The notes under the pieces were generated by a model, which saw only the letters and a list, made by a program, of their open reading frames with translations, was not told where the DNA came from and did not search any database. Position numbers and translations under genes: made by a program. This document shows positions 50,731 to 59,413 of a DNA stretch of 64,000 nt, in pieces (position 1 is the stretch's first letter; every line of letters begins with the position of its first letter). The stretch covers positions 1 to 64,000 of the forward strand of contig CAWBKD010000004.1 of the NCBI GenBank assembly GCA_963789225.1, read 5' to 3'. The DNA is from Palsa-504 sp963789225 (GTDB lineage: Bacteria; Actinomycetota; Actinomycetes; Streptosporangiales; Streptosporangiaceae).

Positions 50731-51950
50731 GTGCGCTTCAAGACCGTCACGGTGGTCGGTATCGGGGCCGACGGGTGGGCCGGGTTGTCGCCGCGTTCGA
50801 AGGCCGCGATCGAGCAGGCCGGCGTGCTTGTCGGCGGCCCGCGGCAGCTCGCGCTGTTGCCGGAGGCCGTGGCCGGCGGCGGATTCCCCTGCCGAGCCCG
50901 CTGCAGCCCGGGCTGTCCGAGCTGGTCTGCGCATATGTCGGCACCGCGCAGGCCGATGCGACGCTGGTGGTGCTGGCCAGCGGTGATCCGATGTTCTACG
51001 GCATCGGCGCCACCCTGGTCCGCCTCCTCGGGGCCGCGCAGGTCACCGTGCTGCCCCATCCGTCGTCGGTGTCGCTCGCCGCGGCCCGGCTCGGCTGGCC
51101 GCTGGACGACGTCGACGTGGTGAGCCTGGTCGGTCGCCCGCGAGAGCTGCTGCACCCGTTGCTCCAGCCGGGGCGGCGGGTACTCGCGCTCACCGCCGAG
51201 GCCACGGCGGCCGCCGACGTCCGCGCGCTCCTCGACGTGCGCGGTTTCGGCGGCAGCCAGGTCACGGTGCTCGCGGACCTGGGTGGCGAGCAGGAGGTCG
51301 TCGAGCCGGCCGACGGCCAGCCGCACGGCCGCCTGGCGATCGTCGCGATCGAGTGCAGGCTCGACGCCGGCACCGCGCCGCTGCCGCGCGTTCCCGGCCT
51401 CCCGGATGAGGCCTTCGAGCAAGACGGGCAGATCACCAAGCGCGAGATCCGCGCCCTCGCGCTGGCTGAGCTGGCCCCGGTCCCCGGTCAGCTGCTGTGG
51501 GACGTGGGCGCCGGCTCGGGCAGCATCGGGATCGAATGGATGCGCATCCACCCGGCGAGCCGCGCGATCGCGGTCGAGCCGCGCGCCGACCGCCGGGAGC
51601 GGATCGCCCGTAACGCCGCCGCGCTCGGCGTGCCAGGACTGGTCGTCGTGCCCGGCGCGGCCCCGGACGCGCTGTCCGGGCTGCCCCAGCCCGATGCGGT
51701 GTTCATCGGCGGTGGCGTCACCACCGGCGGGGTCGTGGCCGCGTGCTGGGACGCGCTCGCTGTGGGCGGCAGGCTGGTGGCGAACGCGGTCACGCTCGAG
51801 GGCCAGGCGGTGTTGGCCGACTGGCGGCACCGCCTGGGTGGCACCCTGACCAGGATCGGGGTGGAGCGCGCCGACGCGCTGGGCACCTTCACGACCTGGC
51901 GTCCCGCCCTGCCGGTCGTCCAGTGGTCGGTCCGAAAGGAGACTCCGTGA
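50731..51950 (+). CDS. cobL: Precorrin-6Y C5,15-methyltransferase (decarboxylating), apparent frameshift
   Basis: CobL fuses a CbiE methyltransferase and a CbiT methyltransferase/decarboxylase. The N-terminus, in frame from the GTG at 50731, is VRFKTVTVVGIGADGWAGLS ... LLPEAVAGGG. From about 50885 the homologous sequence continues in another frame: LPSPLQPGLSEL, VVLASGDPMFYGIGATLVRL, then the CbiT part with LLWDVGAGSGSIGIEWMRIH. The span is 1220 nt, one short of 407 codons, so a one-base deletion between about 50870 and 50900 explains it. Either a sequencing error, a real mutation or -1 frameshifting. Its end overlaps cobM by 4 bp. Confidence 0.88.
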
Positions 51951-52732
51951 CCATCCATTTCGTCGGCGCGGGCCCCGGTGCCGCCGACCTGATCACCGTC
52001 CGGGCGCAGCGCCTGCTCTCGGAGTGCTCGGTGTGCCTGTACGCGGGCAGCCTCGTGCCCGCCGAGGTCCTCGCGCACTGCCCGCCGACGGCCCGGCTGA
52101 TCGACACCGCCGACCTCACCCTCGACCAGATCACCGCGGCCCTGGTGGAGGCGGACGCCGCCGGGCTTGACGTGGTCCGGCTATGCTCCGGCGACCCGGC
52201 GGTGTTCAGCGCCGTCGCCGAGCAGGCCCGCCGGCTGGACCGGGCGGGCGTCGCCTACGACATCACCCCCGGCGTTCCGGCGTTCGGCGCGGCCGCGGCG
52301 GCCTTGCGCCGCGAGCTCACCGTCCCCGGGGTCGGCCAGACGGTCGTCCTGACCCGGATCGCGCACCGGGCCACGCCGATGCCGCCGGGCGAGGACCTGG
52401 CGAGCCTCGGCGCGACCGGCGCGACGCTGGTGCTGCACCTGGCCGTGCAGCGGATCGAGCAGGTCGTCGCCGAGCTGACGCCGCACTACGGGCCGGACTG
52501 CCCCGCCGCCGTGGTCGCCTACGCCAGCCAGCCGAACGAAGTCATGCTGCGGGGCACGCTCGGCGACATCGCCGCGCAGGTGCTGGCCGCGTCCGTCAAG
52601 AGCACCGCGGTGATCATCGTGGGGAGGGTGCTGGCCGCGGAGGGGTTCCGCGACAGCCACCTCTACTCGTCAGCCCGGTCCCGGACCTCTACTCCTGATC
52701 CCGATCCCGGCGGAGCAGGTAGGTATCCATGA
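51947..52732 (+). CDS. cobM: Precorrin-4 C11-methyltransferase
   Basis: SAM-dependent tetrapyrrole methyltransferase, 261 residues: VTIHFVGAGPGAADLITVRA (glycine-rich opening), CSVCLYAGSLVPAEVLAHCP, VVRLCSGDPAVFSAVAEQ (the SGDP loop) and YASQPNEVMLRGTLGDIAAQ. The GTG overlaps the cobL stop. The last about 20 residues (RSRTSTPDPDPGGAGRYP) extend beyond the usual end at DSHLYSSA and overlap the convergent cobF by 44 bp. Confidence 0.94.
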   Translation: MTIHFVGAGPGAADLITVRAQRLLSECSVCLYAGSLVPAEVLAHCPPTARLIDTADLTLDQITAALVEADAAGLDVVRLCSGDPAVFSAVAEQARRLDRAGVAYDITPGVPAFGAAAAALRRELTVPGVGQTVVLTRIAHRATPMPPGEDLASLGATGATLVLHLAVQRIEQVVAELTPHYGPDCPAAVVAYASQPNEVMLRGTLGDIAAQVLAASVKSTAVIIVGRVLAAEGFRDSHLYSSARSRTSTPDPDPGGAGRYP

Positions 52733-53469
52733 TCCAGCCGTGCTTGTTTCGCAGCTCGGCCCTGGCCGCGGTGATCTGCTCCGCCACCTCGGCCAGCGGG
52801 CCGCGGATCAGGGTCTCGTCCGGCGTGCTGAGGTAGGCGCCCCAGAACACGGTGAGCTCCGGGTCGTCGAGTCCGGCCGCGGTGAAGCCGGAGTCGAGCA
52901 TGACGACGGCGCTGTCAAGACCCGGGGGCAGCCCGCCGGCGATCCGGCGGGCGGGGGTGATGTGGATCGGCTCGCCGATCCGGTTCAGCGGGACGCGGTG
53001 CGCGGCCGCGAGCGCCTGCACGCTGGTGACGCCTGGGATCACCGTGTAGGTGAAGGTGACGGCGCCGCGGGCCAGGAGGCGGTCGATAATCCGCAGCGTC
53101 GAGTCGTAGACCGATGGATCGCCCCAGACCAGGAACGCGCCCACGCCGTCGTCCCCGAGTTCGGCCGCGATCGCCGCCTCGATGAGCTCGGCGCGGGCCT
53201 CGTGCCAATCGGCCACCGCGCCTTGGTAGCCAGCGGAGGTCAGGTCCGGTGACCGGTCGCGCGGCGGCTCGGCGATCTCGACGACACGGTAAGCCCGGCC
53301 GCGCGACATGTCGGCGCAGGATCTCGTCGCGGGCCGCGTTCAGCCCGGACTTCGCGTCGCCCTTGTCGATCCGGAAGAAGACGTCCGTCCGGTTGAGGGC
53401 CTGCACGGCCTGGACCGTGATCTGGTCCGGGTGCCCGGGGCCCATGCCGACGACGAGCAGTTCACGCAT
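52689..53469 (-). CDS. cobF: Precorrin-6A synthase (deacetylating), apparent frameshift
   Basis: CobF methylates C1 and removes the acetyl group in the aerobic pathway. The N-terminus from the ATG at 53469 is MRELLVVGMGPGHPDQITVQ, FFRIDKGDAKSGLNAARDEI, LRRH, in one frame. The remainder, GRAYRVVEIAEPPRDRSPD, FLVWGDPSVYDSTLRIIDRL, IPGVTSVQALAAAHRVPLNR and HGWIMDTYLLRR, is in another. The span of 781 nt is one base more than 260 codons, so a one-base insertion at about 53300-53312 accounts for it. Otherwise complete and well conserved. Confidence 0.88.
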
Positions 53470-53500
53470 CTGCCCAGTGTGCCGCACTACCCTGAGCCGG

Positions 53501-54241
53501 GTGCGGATCCTGATCCTCGGCGGGACCGGCGAGGCCCGGGCGCTGGCCGCCGAGTTGGTGGCGGCGGGCGTCGACGTGCTCTCGTCGCTGGCGGGCCGGG
53601 TCGCGCAACCGCGGCTGCCCGAAGGGCCGGTCCGGGTGGGCGGGTTCGGTGGTGCCGAGGGCCTGGCGGCGTTCCTGCGCGCGGAGCGGATCACCGGCGT
53701 CATCGACGCAACCCACCCGTTTGCTGGCCAGATCACCGCCCACGCGACGCAGGCCGCCGCGGAGGCCGGGGTACCGCTGCTGGTCCTGCGCCGCCCGGAG
53801 TGGGCGGCCGCTCCCTCCTGGGACCTGGTCCCGGACATCGGCAGGGCGGCCGCGGCCGTGCGCGCCTGGCCGGGAGAGTCGGTGTTCCTCACCACCGGTC
53901 GCCGGGACCTGGACGTCTTCGCCGCAGATGACCGGCACCGCTTCCTGGTCCGGACCGTCGACCCGCCGGAAGGGCCGGTTCCGCCGCGCATGACGCTGGT
54001 GCTCGACCGCGGCCCGTACACAGTCGAGGGCGAGTCGGCGCTGATGCGCAGCCACGACGTCGGGCTCCTGGTCACCAAGAACAGCGGCGGGCCGATGACG
54101 GAGGCCAAGCTGCTCGCGGCCGCTTCCCTCGGCGTGCGGGTCGTCATGGTCGAGCGTCCGCCGCTGCCGGAGGGGAGCGTGGTGGTGACGACCGTCGCCG
54201 AGGCCGTCCGGTGGCTCAACCGGGGTAGCGGCGAGGAGTGA
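53501..54241 (+). CDS. cobK: Precorrin-6A reductase
   Basis: NADPH-dependent reduction of the corrin macrocycle, 246 residues: VRILILGGTGEARALAAELV at the N-terminus, then GVIDATHPFAGQITAHATQA, SVFLTTGRRDLDVFA and the C-terminal LLVTKNSGGPMTEAKLLAAA, all CobK/CbiJ signatures. The GTG at 53501 is 31 bp from the divergent cobF start, so the two share a promoter region. The 3' end overlaps the convergent cobIJ by 26 bp. Confidence 0.94.
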   Translation: MRILILGGTGEARALAAELVAAGVDVLSSLAGRVAQPRLPEGPVRVGGFGGAEGLAAFLRAERITGVIDATHPFAGQITAHATQAAAEAGVPLLVLRRPEWAAAPSWDLVPDIGRAAAAVRAWPGESVFLTTGRRDLDVFAADDRHRFLVRTVDPPEGPVPPRMTLVLDRGPYTVEGESALMRSHDVGLLVTKNSGGPMTEAKLLAAASLGVRVVMVERPPLPEGSVVVTTVAEAVRWLNRGSGEE

Positions 54242-55738
54242 TCACCCTGGCCGCTCGCGTTCCGTCGCGCAGGACGTAGGTCTGGCTGGACCCGACGATG
54301 AGCAGGCACTGCATGTCAACCTGCCCCGGGTCAAGGTCGCCGAGCGTGGTGACGGTGACCTGCTGGTCGGGCGTGCCGACGGCCCGGCCGACCACCACCG
54401 GCGTGTGCGGGGACCGGTGGGCCAGCAGCAGGCTGCGGGCGTCGGCGAGCTGCTGGCGCCGCGAGACGGACGCCGGGTTGTAGATGGCGATCGCGAAGTC
54501 GCCGGCCGCCGCCGCCTCGAGCCGCCGGGCGATGACCTCCCAGGGCTTGAGGCGATCCGACAGAGACAGCACCACGTAGTCGTGGCCCAGCGGGGCGCCG
54601 GCCTGGCTGGCGACGGCCTGCGCGGCGGTGATCCCGGGCACGACGTCGACCGCCACGTCCGCGAACCGCTCGTGGCTGGCGGCGGCCTCGAGCACGACCG
54701 AGGCCATGGCGAACACGCCCGGGTCACCGGAGGAGACCACGGCGACCCGGCGGCCTTGCCGGGCCAGGTCGAGCGCGAACTCGGCCCGCTGTGCCTCGGC
54801 CCGGTTGTCGCTGCCGTGCCGCCGCTGCCTCGGGTTGGGCGGGACCCGGTCGACGTAGGGCCCGTACCCGACGATGTCGTCCGCGGCGGCCAGGACGGCC
54901 ATCGCCTGCGGCGTGAGCCAGTCGCGCCCGGCCGGCCCAGGCCCACCACGTCTACCCGCCCGGGTTGGTCCGCGCGGCCGGAGTGCGCCTGGTCGACGGG
55001 CCGGTCGGTCGCCTGGCTCCCGGGGACGATGATGATCGACATGTACGGGACGGCCGACGGGTCGACGTCTCCGGCGGGCTCGATGAGCTGCTGCGCGCCG
55101 CCGGACGCGCGCTCAACGTAGTACGCCTGCGGGAGGCGTCCCGATTCCTTCAGCGCCTGCAAGACGTCGGCGTAGCTGCGGCTGATCTTCATGATCGCGG
55201 CCGCCCCGGTGCCGCTCAGCCGCCGGGTGAGCTCGTCGCGCCCGAGCGTGCCCGGCAGCACGGTCAGCACGTCGTCGCCCTCCACCAGCGGCGTCGCCAG
55301 CGCCGCGGACGCGGCGCTCACCGAGGTGATGCCGGGGACGATCTCGGTGCGGAAGCTGCTGCTTATCCGCTTGTGCATGTGCATGTAGCTGCTGTAGAAG
55401 AGCGGGTCCCCCTCGGCCAGCAGGACCACGTCGCGCCCCGCTGCGAGATGCGCCATGAGCCGGGCCGCAGCCCGCTCGTAGAACTCCTCGATCGCCGCCT
55501 CGTACCCGCCCGGATGCTGCACGGGTTCGGTCGTGACCGGGTACACGAGCTGTTCCTCGATCTGGTCGCCGCGCAGGTAGGGCGCGGCGATCGAGCGCGC
55601 GATCGACCGCCCGTGGCGGGCGGAGTGGTAGGCGACGACGTCGGCCGCGCCGATGATGCGTGCCGCCTTCACGGTGACCAGCTCGGGGTCGCCGGGCCCG
55701 AGCCCGACGCCGTACAGCACCCCGGCCGTCGTGTTCAT
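54216..55738 (-). CDS. cobIJ: Precorrin-2 C20-/precorrin-3B C17-methyltransferase fusion, apparent frameshift
   Basis: CobI part: LYGVGLGPGDPELVTVKAAR, VVLLAEGDPLFYSSYMHMHK, EIVPGITSVSAASAALATPL. CobJ part: DIVGYGPYVDRV, VAVVSSGDPGVFAMASVVLE, VVPGITAAQAVASQAGAPLG, IAIYNPASVSRRQQLADAR. Two such SAM-methyltransferase domains are commonly fused in actinobacteria. The linker ends VDVVGLG in one frame and resumes as GRDWLTPQAMAVLAAAD in another. The span of 1523 nt is one base short of 508 codons, indicating a one-base deletion at about 54925-54945. If real, only CobI would be made, plus a CobJ fragment. Confidence 0.9.
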
Positions 55739-56361
55739 TCGGCCTCGGACGCGATCGCGTTTACGGCGGCGGCGGTCATCGCGCTGCCTCCCCGGCGCCC
55801 GTGCACCACGAGGTGCTCCAGGCCGGACTCCGCCAGGGCCTGCTTCGACTCCGCGGCGCCGACGAAGCCGACCGGGATGCCGATCACCGCCGCCGGCCGC
55901 GGGCCGGCCTGGCCGGTGAGCTCCAGCAGGCGGAACAGCGCGGTCGGGGCGTTGCCGATCGCCACCACGGCCCCGTCCAGTTGGTCGGCCCACAGGTCGA
56001 CGGCCGCGGCCGAGCGCGTCGTCCCCAGGCGCGTGGCGAGCGCGGCGGTGGCCGGGTCGCCCAGGGTGCAGACGACCTCGTTGCGGGCGGGCAGCCGCGA
56101 CCGGGTAATCCCGGCGGCGACCATGTGCGCGTCGCACAGGACGGGCGCGCCGCCCCGCAGCGCCGCCCGCGCGTGCGCGACCACGCCGTCGCTGTAGGCG
56201 ACGTCGCGGGGGAGATCCGTCATGCCGCAGGCGTGGATCATCCGGACGACGACCTGCGCCACGTCGGCCGGGAAACGGTCCAGTTCCGCCTCGGCCCGGA
56301 TGGTCGCGAAGGAGCGGCGGTAGATCTCGGCGCCGTCGCGGACGTAGTCAAACCCCGGCAA
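55735..56361 (-). CDS. cobH: Precorrin-8X methylmutase
   Basis: Moves the C11 methyl to C12, forming hydrogenobyrinate; 208 residues. The catalytic histidine is in VVVRMIHACGMTDLPRDVAY, followed by GGAPVLCDAHMVAAGITRSR and AVIGIPVGFVGAAESKQALA. The frame begins with a TTG at 56361, AGGGG upstream, overlapping cobG by 14 bp. The stop overlaps the cobIJ ATG (ATGA). Confidence 0.94.
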   Translation of the reverse strand: MPGFDYVRDGAEIYRRSFATIRAEAELDRFPADVAQVVVRMIHACGMTDLPRDVAYSDGVVAHARAALRGGAPVLCDAHMVAAGITRSRLPARNEVVCTLGDPATAALATRLGTTRSAAAVDLWADQLDGAVVAIGNAPTALFRLLELTGQAGPRPAAVIGIPVGFVGAAESKQALAESGLEHLVVHGRRGGSAMTAAAVNAIASEAE

Positions 56362-57526
56362 CCTGGTACCCCTGGCTCGTGGCGGTCACGTCGATCTGGG
56401 TGGCCGCGGGCCGACCGCAGTGCCGGGCACATCCGCTGACGTGCACGATCCGGTCCGGCCACCGCGCGGCGAACTCCGCCGCATCGGCCTGCACGTCAGC
56501 CAGCGCGCTCGCGCACCCCGGCTTCCCGGCGCACGCGGTTAGGCGCAGCCACGGCGAGGCGGGGTTCACGCCGAACCCGAGGTGCGCGGCTTCGGCCAGC
56601 GTCCGGGCCGCGTCGGAAAGATCCGGGACCACGACGCTGCGCCACGGGGTGATCCGCGCCGGGCGGCCCGTGACCTGGCCGGCGAGCCAGGTCAGCTGGG
56701 CGGAGGTGAGGCGCCCGAGCGGAGCGAGCAGAACGGCAGCGGTGCCGTCGGGCCCGACGAGGCCCACGGGCCGGCTGAGCGCCCGCGAACCAGCAGCGGT
56801 CACTTGCGGGGCAGCGGTCACTTGCGGGGCCGCGGCGAGCCGCAGGCTTGCGGCGACCACGGCGCGGACGCGCTCGTCCCCGTCGGTCAGGTCGGCGATG
56901 CGCCACGCCGTGCCGCCCTGGGCCGCCGCCTCGTCCAGGAACGCCTCGGCACACGCCAGCATCGCGGCCAGGACCCCATCCTCCGAGGCTAGGGTCGCCA
57001 GCCCGTTGACCACGGTGCCGTCCGGCCCGACCCGGGCGGTCACGTCGGCCCCCAGGCCGGCCACGTCGCCGCGCCCGTCGTCCACCGCGAACAGGAACCG
57101 GCCGGGCAATTCCGCCAGCCGGGGCCGGGCGCACAGCGCGACGTCGAGGGCCCAGACGATCCCGGTCAGGTCGGGCCCGCCGTCCAGGCCGGCCAGCGGC
57201 GAGGCGAGCACGTTGCGGACCCGGTCGTGGCTCAGCGACGGCAACAGCCCCGCCTGGGTGAGCTCCTCGGTGAGCGGACCGGCGGCCACCGGTGCCAGCG
57301 CACGTAGCTGCACGTTCCCCCGGGAGGTCAGCTCCACCCGGCCGTCGCCGAACTCGCCCGCCAGCCGCGCCAGCACCCGCATCTGCCCGGCGCCGATCAG
57401 CCCGCCTGGCAGCCGGATCCGCGCCAGGTACCCGTCGACCGCCTCGGCCAGGCGCAGCACCCCAGGGCACCGGTCGGCCGCGGCATGGCCGACCGCGGAG
57501 CGGTCGGCAGAGCTGGTCGCGGGCAC
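56348..57526 (-). CDS. cobG: Precorrin-3B synthase (CobG)
   Basis: Oxygen-dependent monooxygenase of the aerobic pathway, 392 residues, with sulfite/nitrite-reductase-like halves. The N-terminal VELTSRGNVQLRAL and the C-terminal LTACAGKPGCASALADV plus HVSGCARHCG carry the 4Fe-4S ligands. Its presence shows ring contraction uses O2. The GTG at 57526 is the start. An 18-bp duplication (56793-56828) doubles the APQVTA motif in the linker. Confidence 0.92.
   Translation of the reverse strand: MPATSSADRSAVGHAAADRCPGVLRLAEAVDGYLARIRLPGGLIGAGQMRVLARLAGEFGDGRVELTSRGNVQLRALAPVAAGPLTEELTQAGLLPSLSHDRVRNVLASPLAGLDGGPDLTGIVWALDVALCARPRLAELPGRFLFAVDDGRGDVAGLGADVTARVGPDGTVVNGLATLASEDGVLAAMLACAEAFLDEAAAQGGTAWRIADLTDGDERVRAVVAASLRLAAAPQVTAAPQVTAAGSRALSRPVGLVGPDGTAAVLLAPLGRLTSAQLTWLAGQVTGRPARITPWRSVVVPDLSDAARTLAEAAHLGFGVNPASPWLRLTACAGKPGCASALADVQADAAEFAARWPDRIVHVSGCARHCGRPAATQIDVTATSQGYQVAGV
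56793..56828. repeat. 18-bp tandem duplication inside cobG
   Basis: gcagcggtcacttgcggg occurs at 56793-56810 and again at 56811-56828, identical. It encodes a doubled APQVTA in the interdomain linker. Confidence 0.9.
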
Positions 57527-57810
57527 GCGCGGATTCTACGCCGTCGCGCGGAAGCCCGTCCGCTGAGCGGACCTGGGACACTAGCCGCCCGCCGCCGTAG
57601 ATCACCTGGAAGCCCCACCCGTATCGCCAGCCCCAGTTATCGCTAAAGATTTCGTCAATGCAGCGAATCGGAGCAAGATCGGTGGCAAGCAGCCATCCGA
57701 TCCCTGGTCGTGCGGCCGCCGGGGGCCGGAGCCAGATGGGCTCTTTTCTCAGCTTCTCCTCATCCAGCAGATGGCAGGATGGGGCACAGCCGTGCGGCAC
57801 GGGAGGCGAG

Positions 57811-58563
57811 ATGGGCGTATTGGTCGGCAAGGGCGCGCTGGTGACCGGCGGGTCGCGCGGGATAGGCCGGGCGATCGTGAAGCGTCTGGCGGCCGACGGC
57901 GCCGACGTGGTGTTCAGCTTCATCGCCGATGAGGCAGCCGCGCAGCGCGTGGTCGGCGAGGTCGCCAAGGGCGGGGGGAAGGCGTTCGCGCTGCGGGCCG
58001 ATCAGGGAGACCTGAACGATGTGCGGCGCCTGTTCGACGAGGCGCGGGAACGGCTTGATGGCCTAGACATCGTGGTCATCAACGCCGCGTCCCTCACTAC
58101 CGGTGTGCCGGTCGCGATCGATGACGTGACCGAGGACCTGTACGACCGGTTCATGGCGGTGAATGAGAAGGGCCCGTTCTTTATCATCCAGTACGCGGGC
58201 CGGGCCCTGCGAGACGGCGGCCGGATCATCACCATCTCCACGCTCAACACCCGCCTGCATCCGCCGGGCGGTGCGCTTTACACCGGTGCCAAGGGCGCGG
58301 TGGAGCACTTCACGGCGGTGGCGGCGCTGGAGTTCGGCGGGCGCGGGATAACGGTGAACGCCGTTTCGCCAGGTGCCACGGAGACGGAAGGGCTGCGAGC
58401 CGCGAACCCGGGCGAGACGTTCGAGGACGACGTGGCCCAGACCGCGCTCAAGCGGCTCGGGCAGCCGCAGGACATCGCCGCCGTCGTGGCCTTGCTGGCC
58501 AGCCCCGATTCCGCCTGGATCACCGGCCAGGTCCTACGGGCCGATGGCGGCTTCCTACCCTGA
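57811..58563 (+). CDS. Short-chain dehydrogenase/reductase
   Basis: A 250-residue classical SDR, 3-oxoacyl-ACP reductase-like. Cofactor motif ALVTGGSRGIGRAIVKRL at residues about 9-26, VVINAAS in place of NNAG, and the catalytic YTGAKGA (Y-x3-K) with a preceding serine in ITIST. The C-terminal ITGQVLRADGGFLP is typical. GGGAGG precedes the ATG. No link to the cobalamin genes is evident. Confidence 0.9.
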   Translation: MGVLVGKGALVTGGSRGIGRAIVKRLAADGADVVFSFIADEAAAQRVVGEVAKGGGKAFALRADQGDLNDVRRLFDEARERLDGLDIVVINAASLTTGVPVAIDDVTEDLYDRFMAVNEKGPFFIIQYAGRALRDGGRIITISTLNTRLHPPGGALYTGAKGAVEHFTAVAALEFGGRGITVNAVSPGATETEGLRAANPGETFEDDVAQTALKRLGQPQDIAAVVALLASPDSAWITGQVLRADGGFLP

Positions 58564-58663
58564 CCTCGCACTGCCGCCGTCGTCCGTCTCCTAGCTGGCG
58601 TCGCCGGCGGCGAGGTTGACGCGGTAACGATGCGGTTCACAGAAAATGTGTTACTGTGAGACT

Positions 58664-58903
58664 GTGAGGAACATCACGGTCTCTGTTCCCGATGGTGTCT
58701 ATCGCAATGCCAGGATCGCCGCCGCGCAACGCGACACCTCAGTGAGCGCGCTGGTCGTCGCCTACCTTGAGCAACTGTCGGGACGGATGGATGAGTTCGC
58801 CAGGCTCGAGGCGCTGCAGCGCGAGGTCCAGGCCGGGATCAGCCAGTTCCGCGCCAGCGGTGGGCTAAGCCGCGACGAGGTGCACGATCGTGCGGTTCGT
58901 TGA
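58664..58903 (+). CDS. vapB: Ribbon-helix-helix antitoxin (VapB-like)
   Basis: A 79-residue antitoxin. The N-terminal VRNITVSVPDGVYRNARIAA, then AQRDTSVSALVVAYLEQL, is a ribbon-helix-helix DNA-binding fold. The C-terminal tail (SGGLSRDEVHDRAVR) should wrap the toxin. I prefer the GTG at 58664; the frame also has an ATG at 58646. The TGTGAG/ACTGTGAG repeats around the start are a plausible autoregulatory operator. Overlaps vapC by 14 bp. Confidence 0.82.
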   Translation: MRNITVSVPDGVYRNARIAAAQRDTSVSALVVAYLEQLSGRMDEFARLEALQREVQAGISQFRASGGLSRDEVHDRAVR

Positions 58904-59297
58904 CACCAACATCCTGCTTTACGCGATCTCCCGCGATCCGCTAGAGCAGGACAAGGCCAAGCGCGCTAACGACATCCTGGCTGAGCGCGACCTGGCGCTA
59001 TCAGTGCAGGTACTTCAGGAGTTCTATGTCCAGGCGACCCGCGCAAGTCGCCCGGATGCCATCGGCCACCAGCAAGCGGTCCTGCTCATCGAGTCGTTCC
59101 GCCGCTTCCCTGTGCAGGACATCACGAGCGGGATCATGATGGCGGCCCTGGACGCCCGTCAGCGCTTCCAGCTCTCATACTGGGATGCCGCGATCATCGA
59201 GGCATCCCGCGCGATGGGGTGTGCGCAGGTCCTGTCCGAAGACCTCAGCGACGGCCAGGATTATGGCGGCGTCCAGATCGCCAATCCGTTCCGCTGA
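58890..59297 (+). CDS. vapC: PIN-domain toxin (VapC-like)
   Basis: A 135-residue PIN ribonuclease. VRFVDTNILLYAISRDPLEQ supplies the first catalytic Asp, LQEFYVQATR the Glu, and LSYWDAAIIEASRAMGCAQV with LSEDLSDGQ the later acidic residues. It overlaps the RHH antitoxin gene, a standard VapBC arrangement, between the cobIJ-cobH-cobG operon and cobN. Confidence 0.9.
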   Translation: MRFVDTNILLYAISRDPLEQDKAKRANDILAERDLALSVQVLQEFYVQATRASRPDAIGHQQAVLLIESFRRFPVQDITSGIMMAALDARQRFQLSYWDAAIIEASRAMGCAQVLSEDLSDGQDYGGVQIANPFR

Positions 59298-59413
59298 GAA
59301 CCCCTAAACACGGTCGGCCGGCCCGGCTCGCCTGACGCCACATAGAATTGGCGGCCCTCGGGCAGCGGGCCCGGAAGCTACGCAAGGCAAGCGGACCCTG
59401 GACTGGAGTTACC

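Noticed and set aside
57540..57810. Reverse-strand frame upstream of cobG containing a tryptophan-rich stretch (WGWRYGWG)
   Set aside because: No start codon with a ribosome site, no recognisable family, and third-position GC is not biased as in neighbouring genes. It may be a remnant but is not supportable.
59298..59413. Possible third cobalamin riboswitch ahead of cobN
   Set aside because: The 116-bp leader lacks the conserved CCGGTG...GTCCCGC...CTGT core on either strand.
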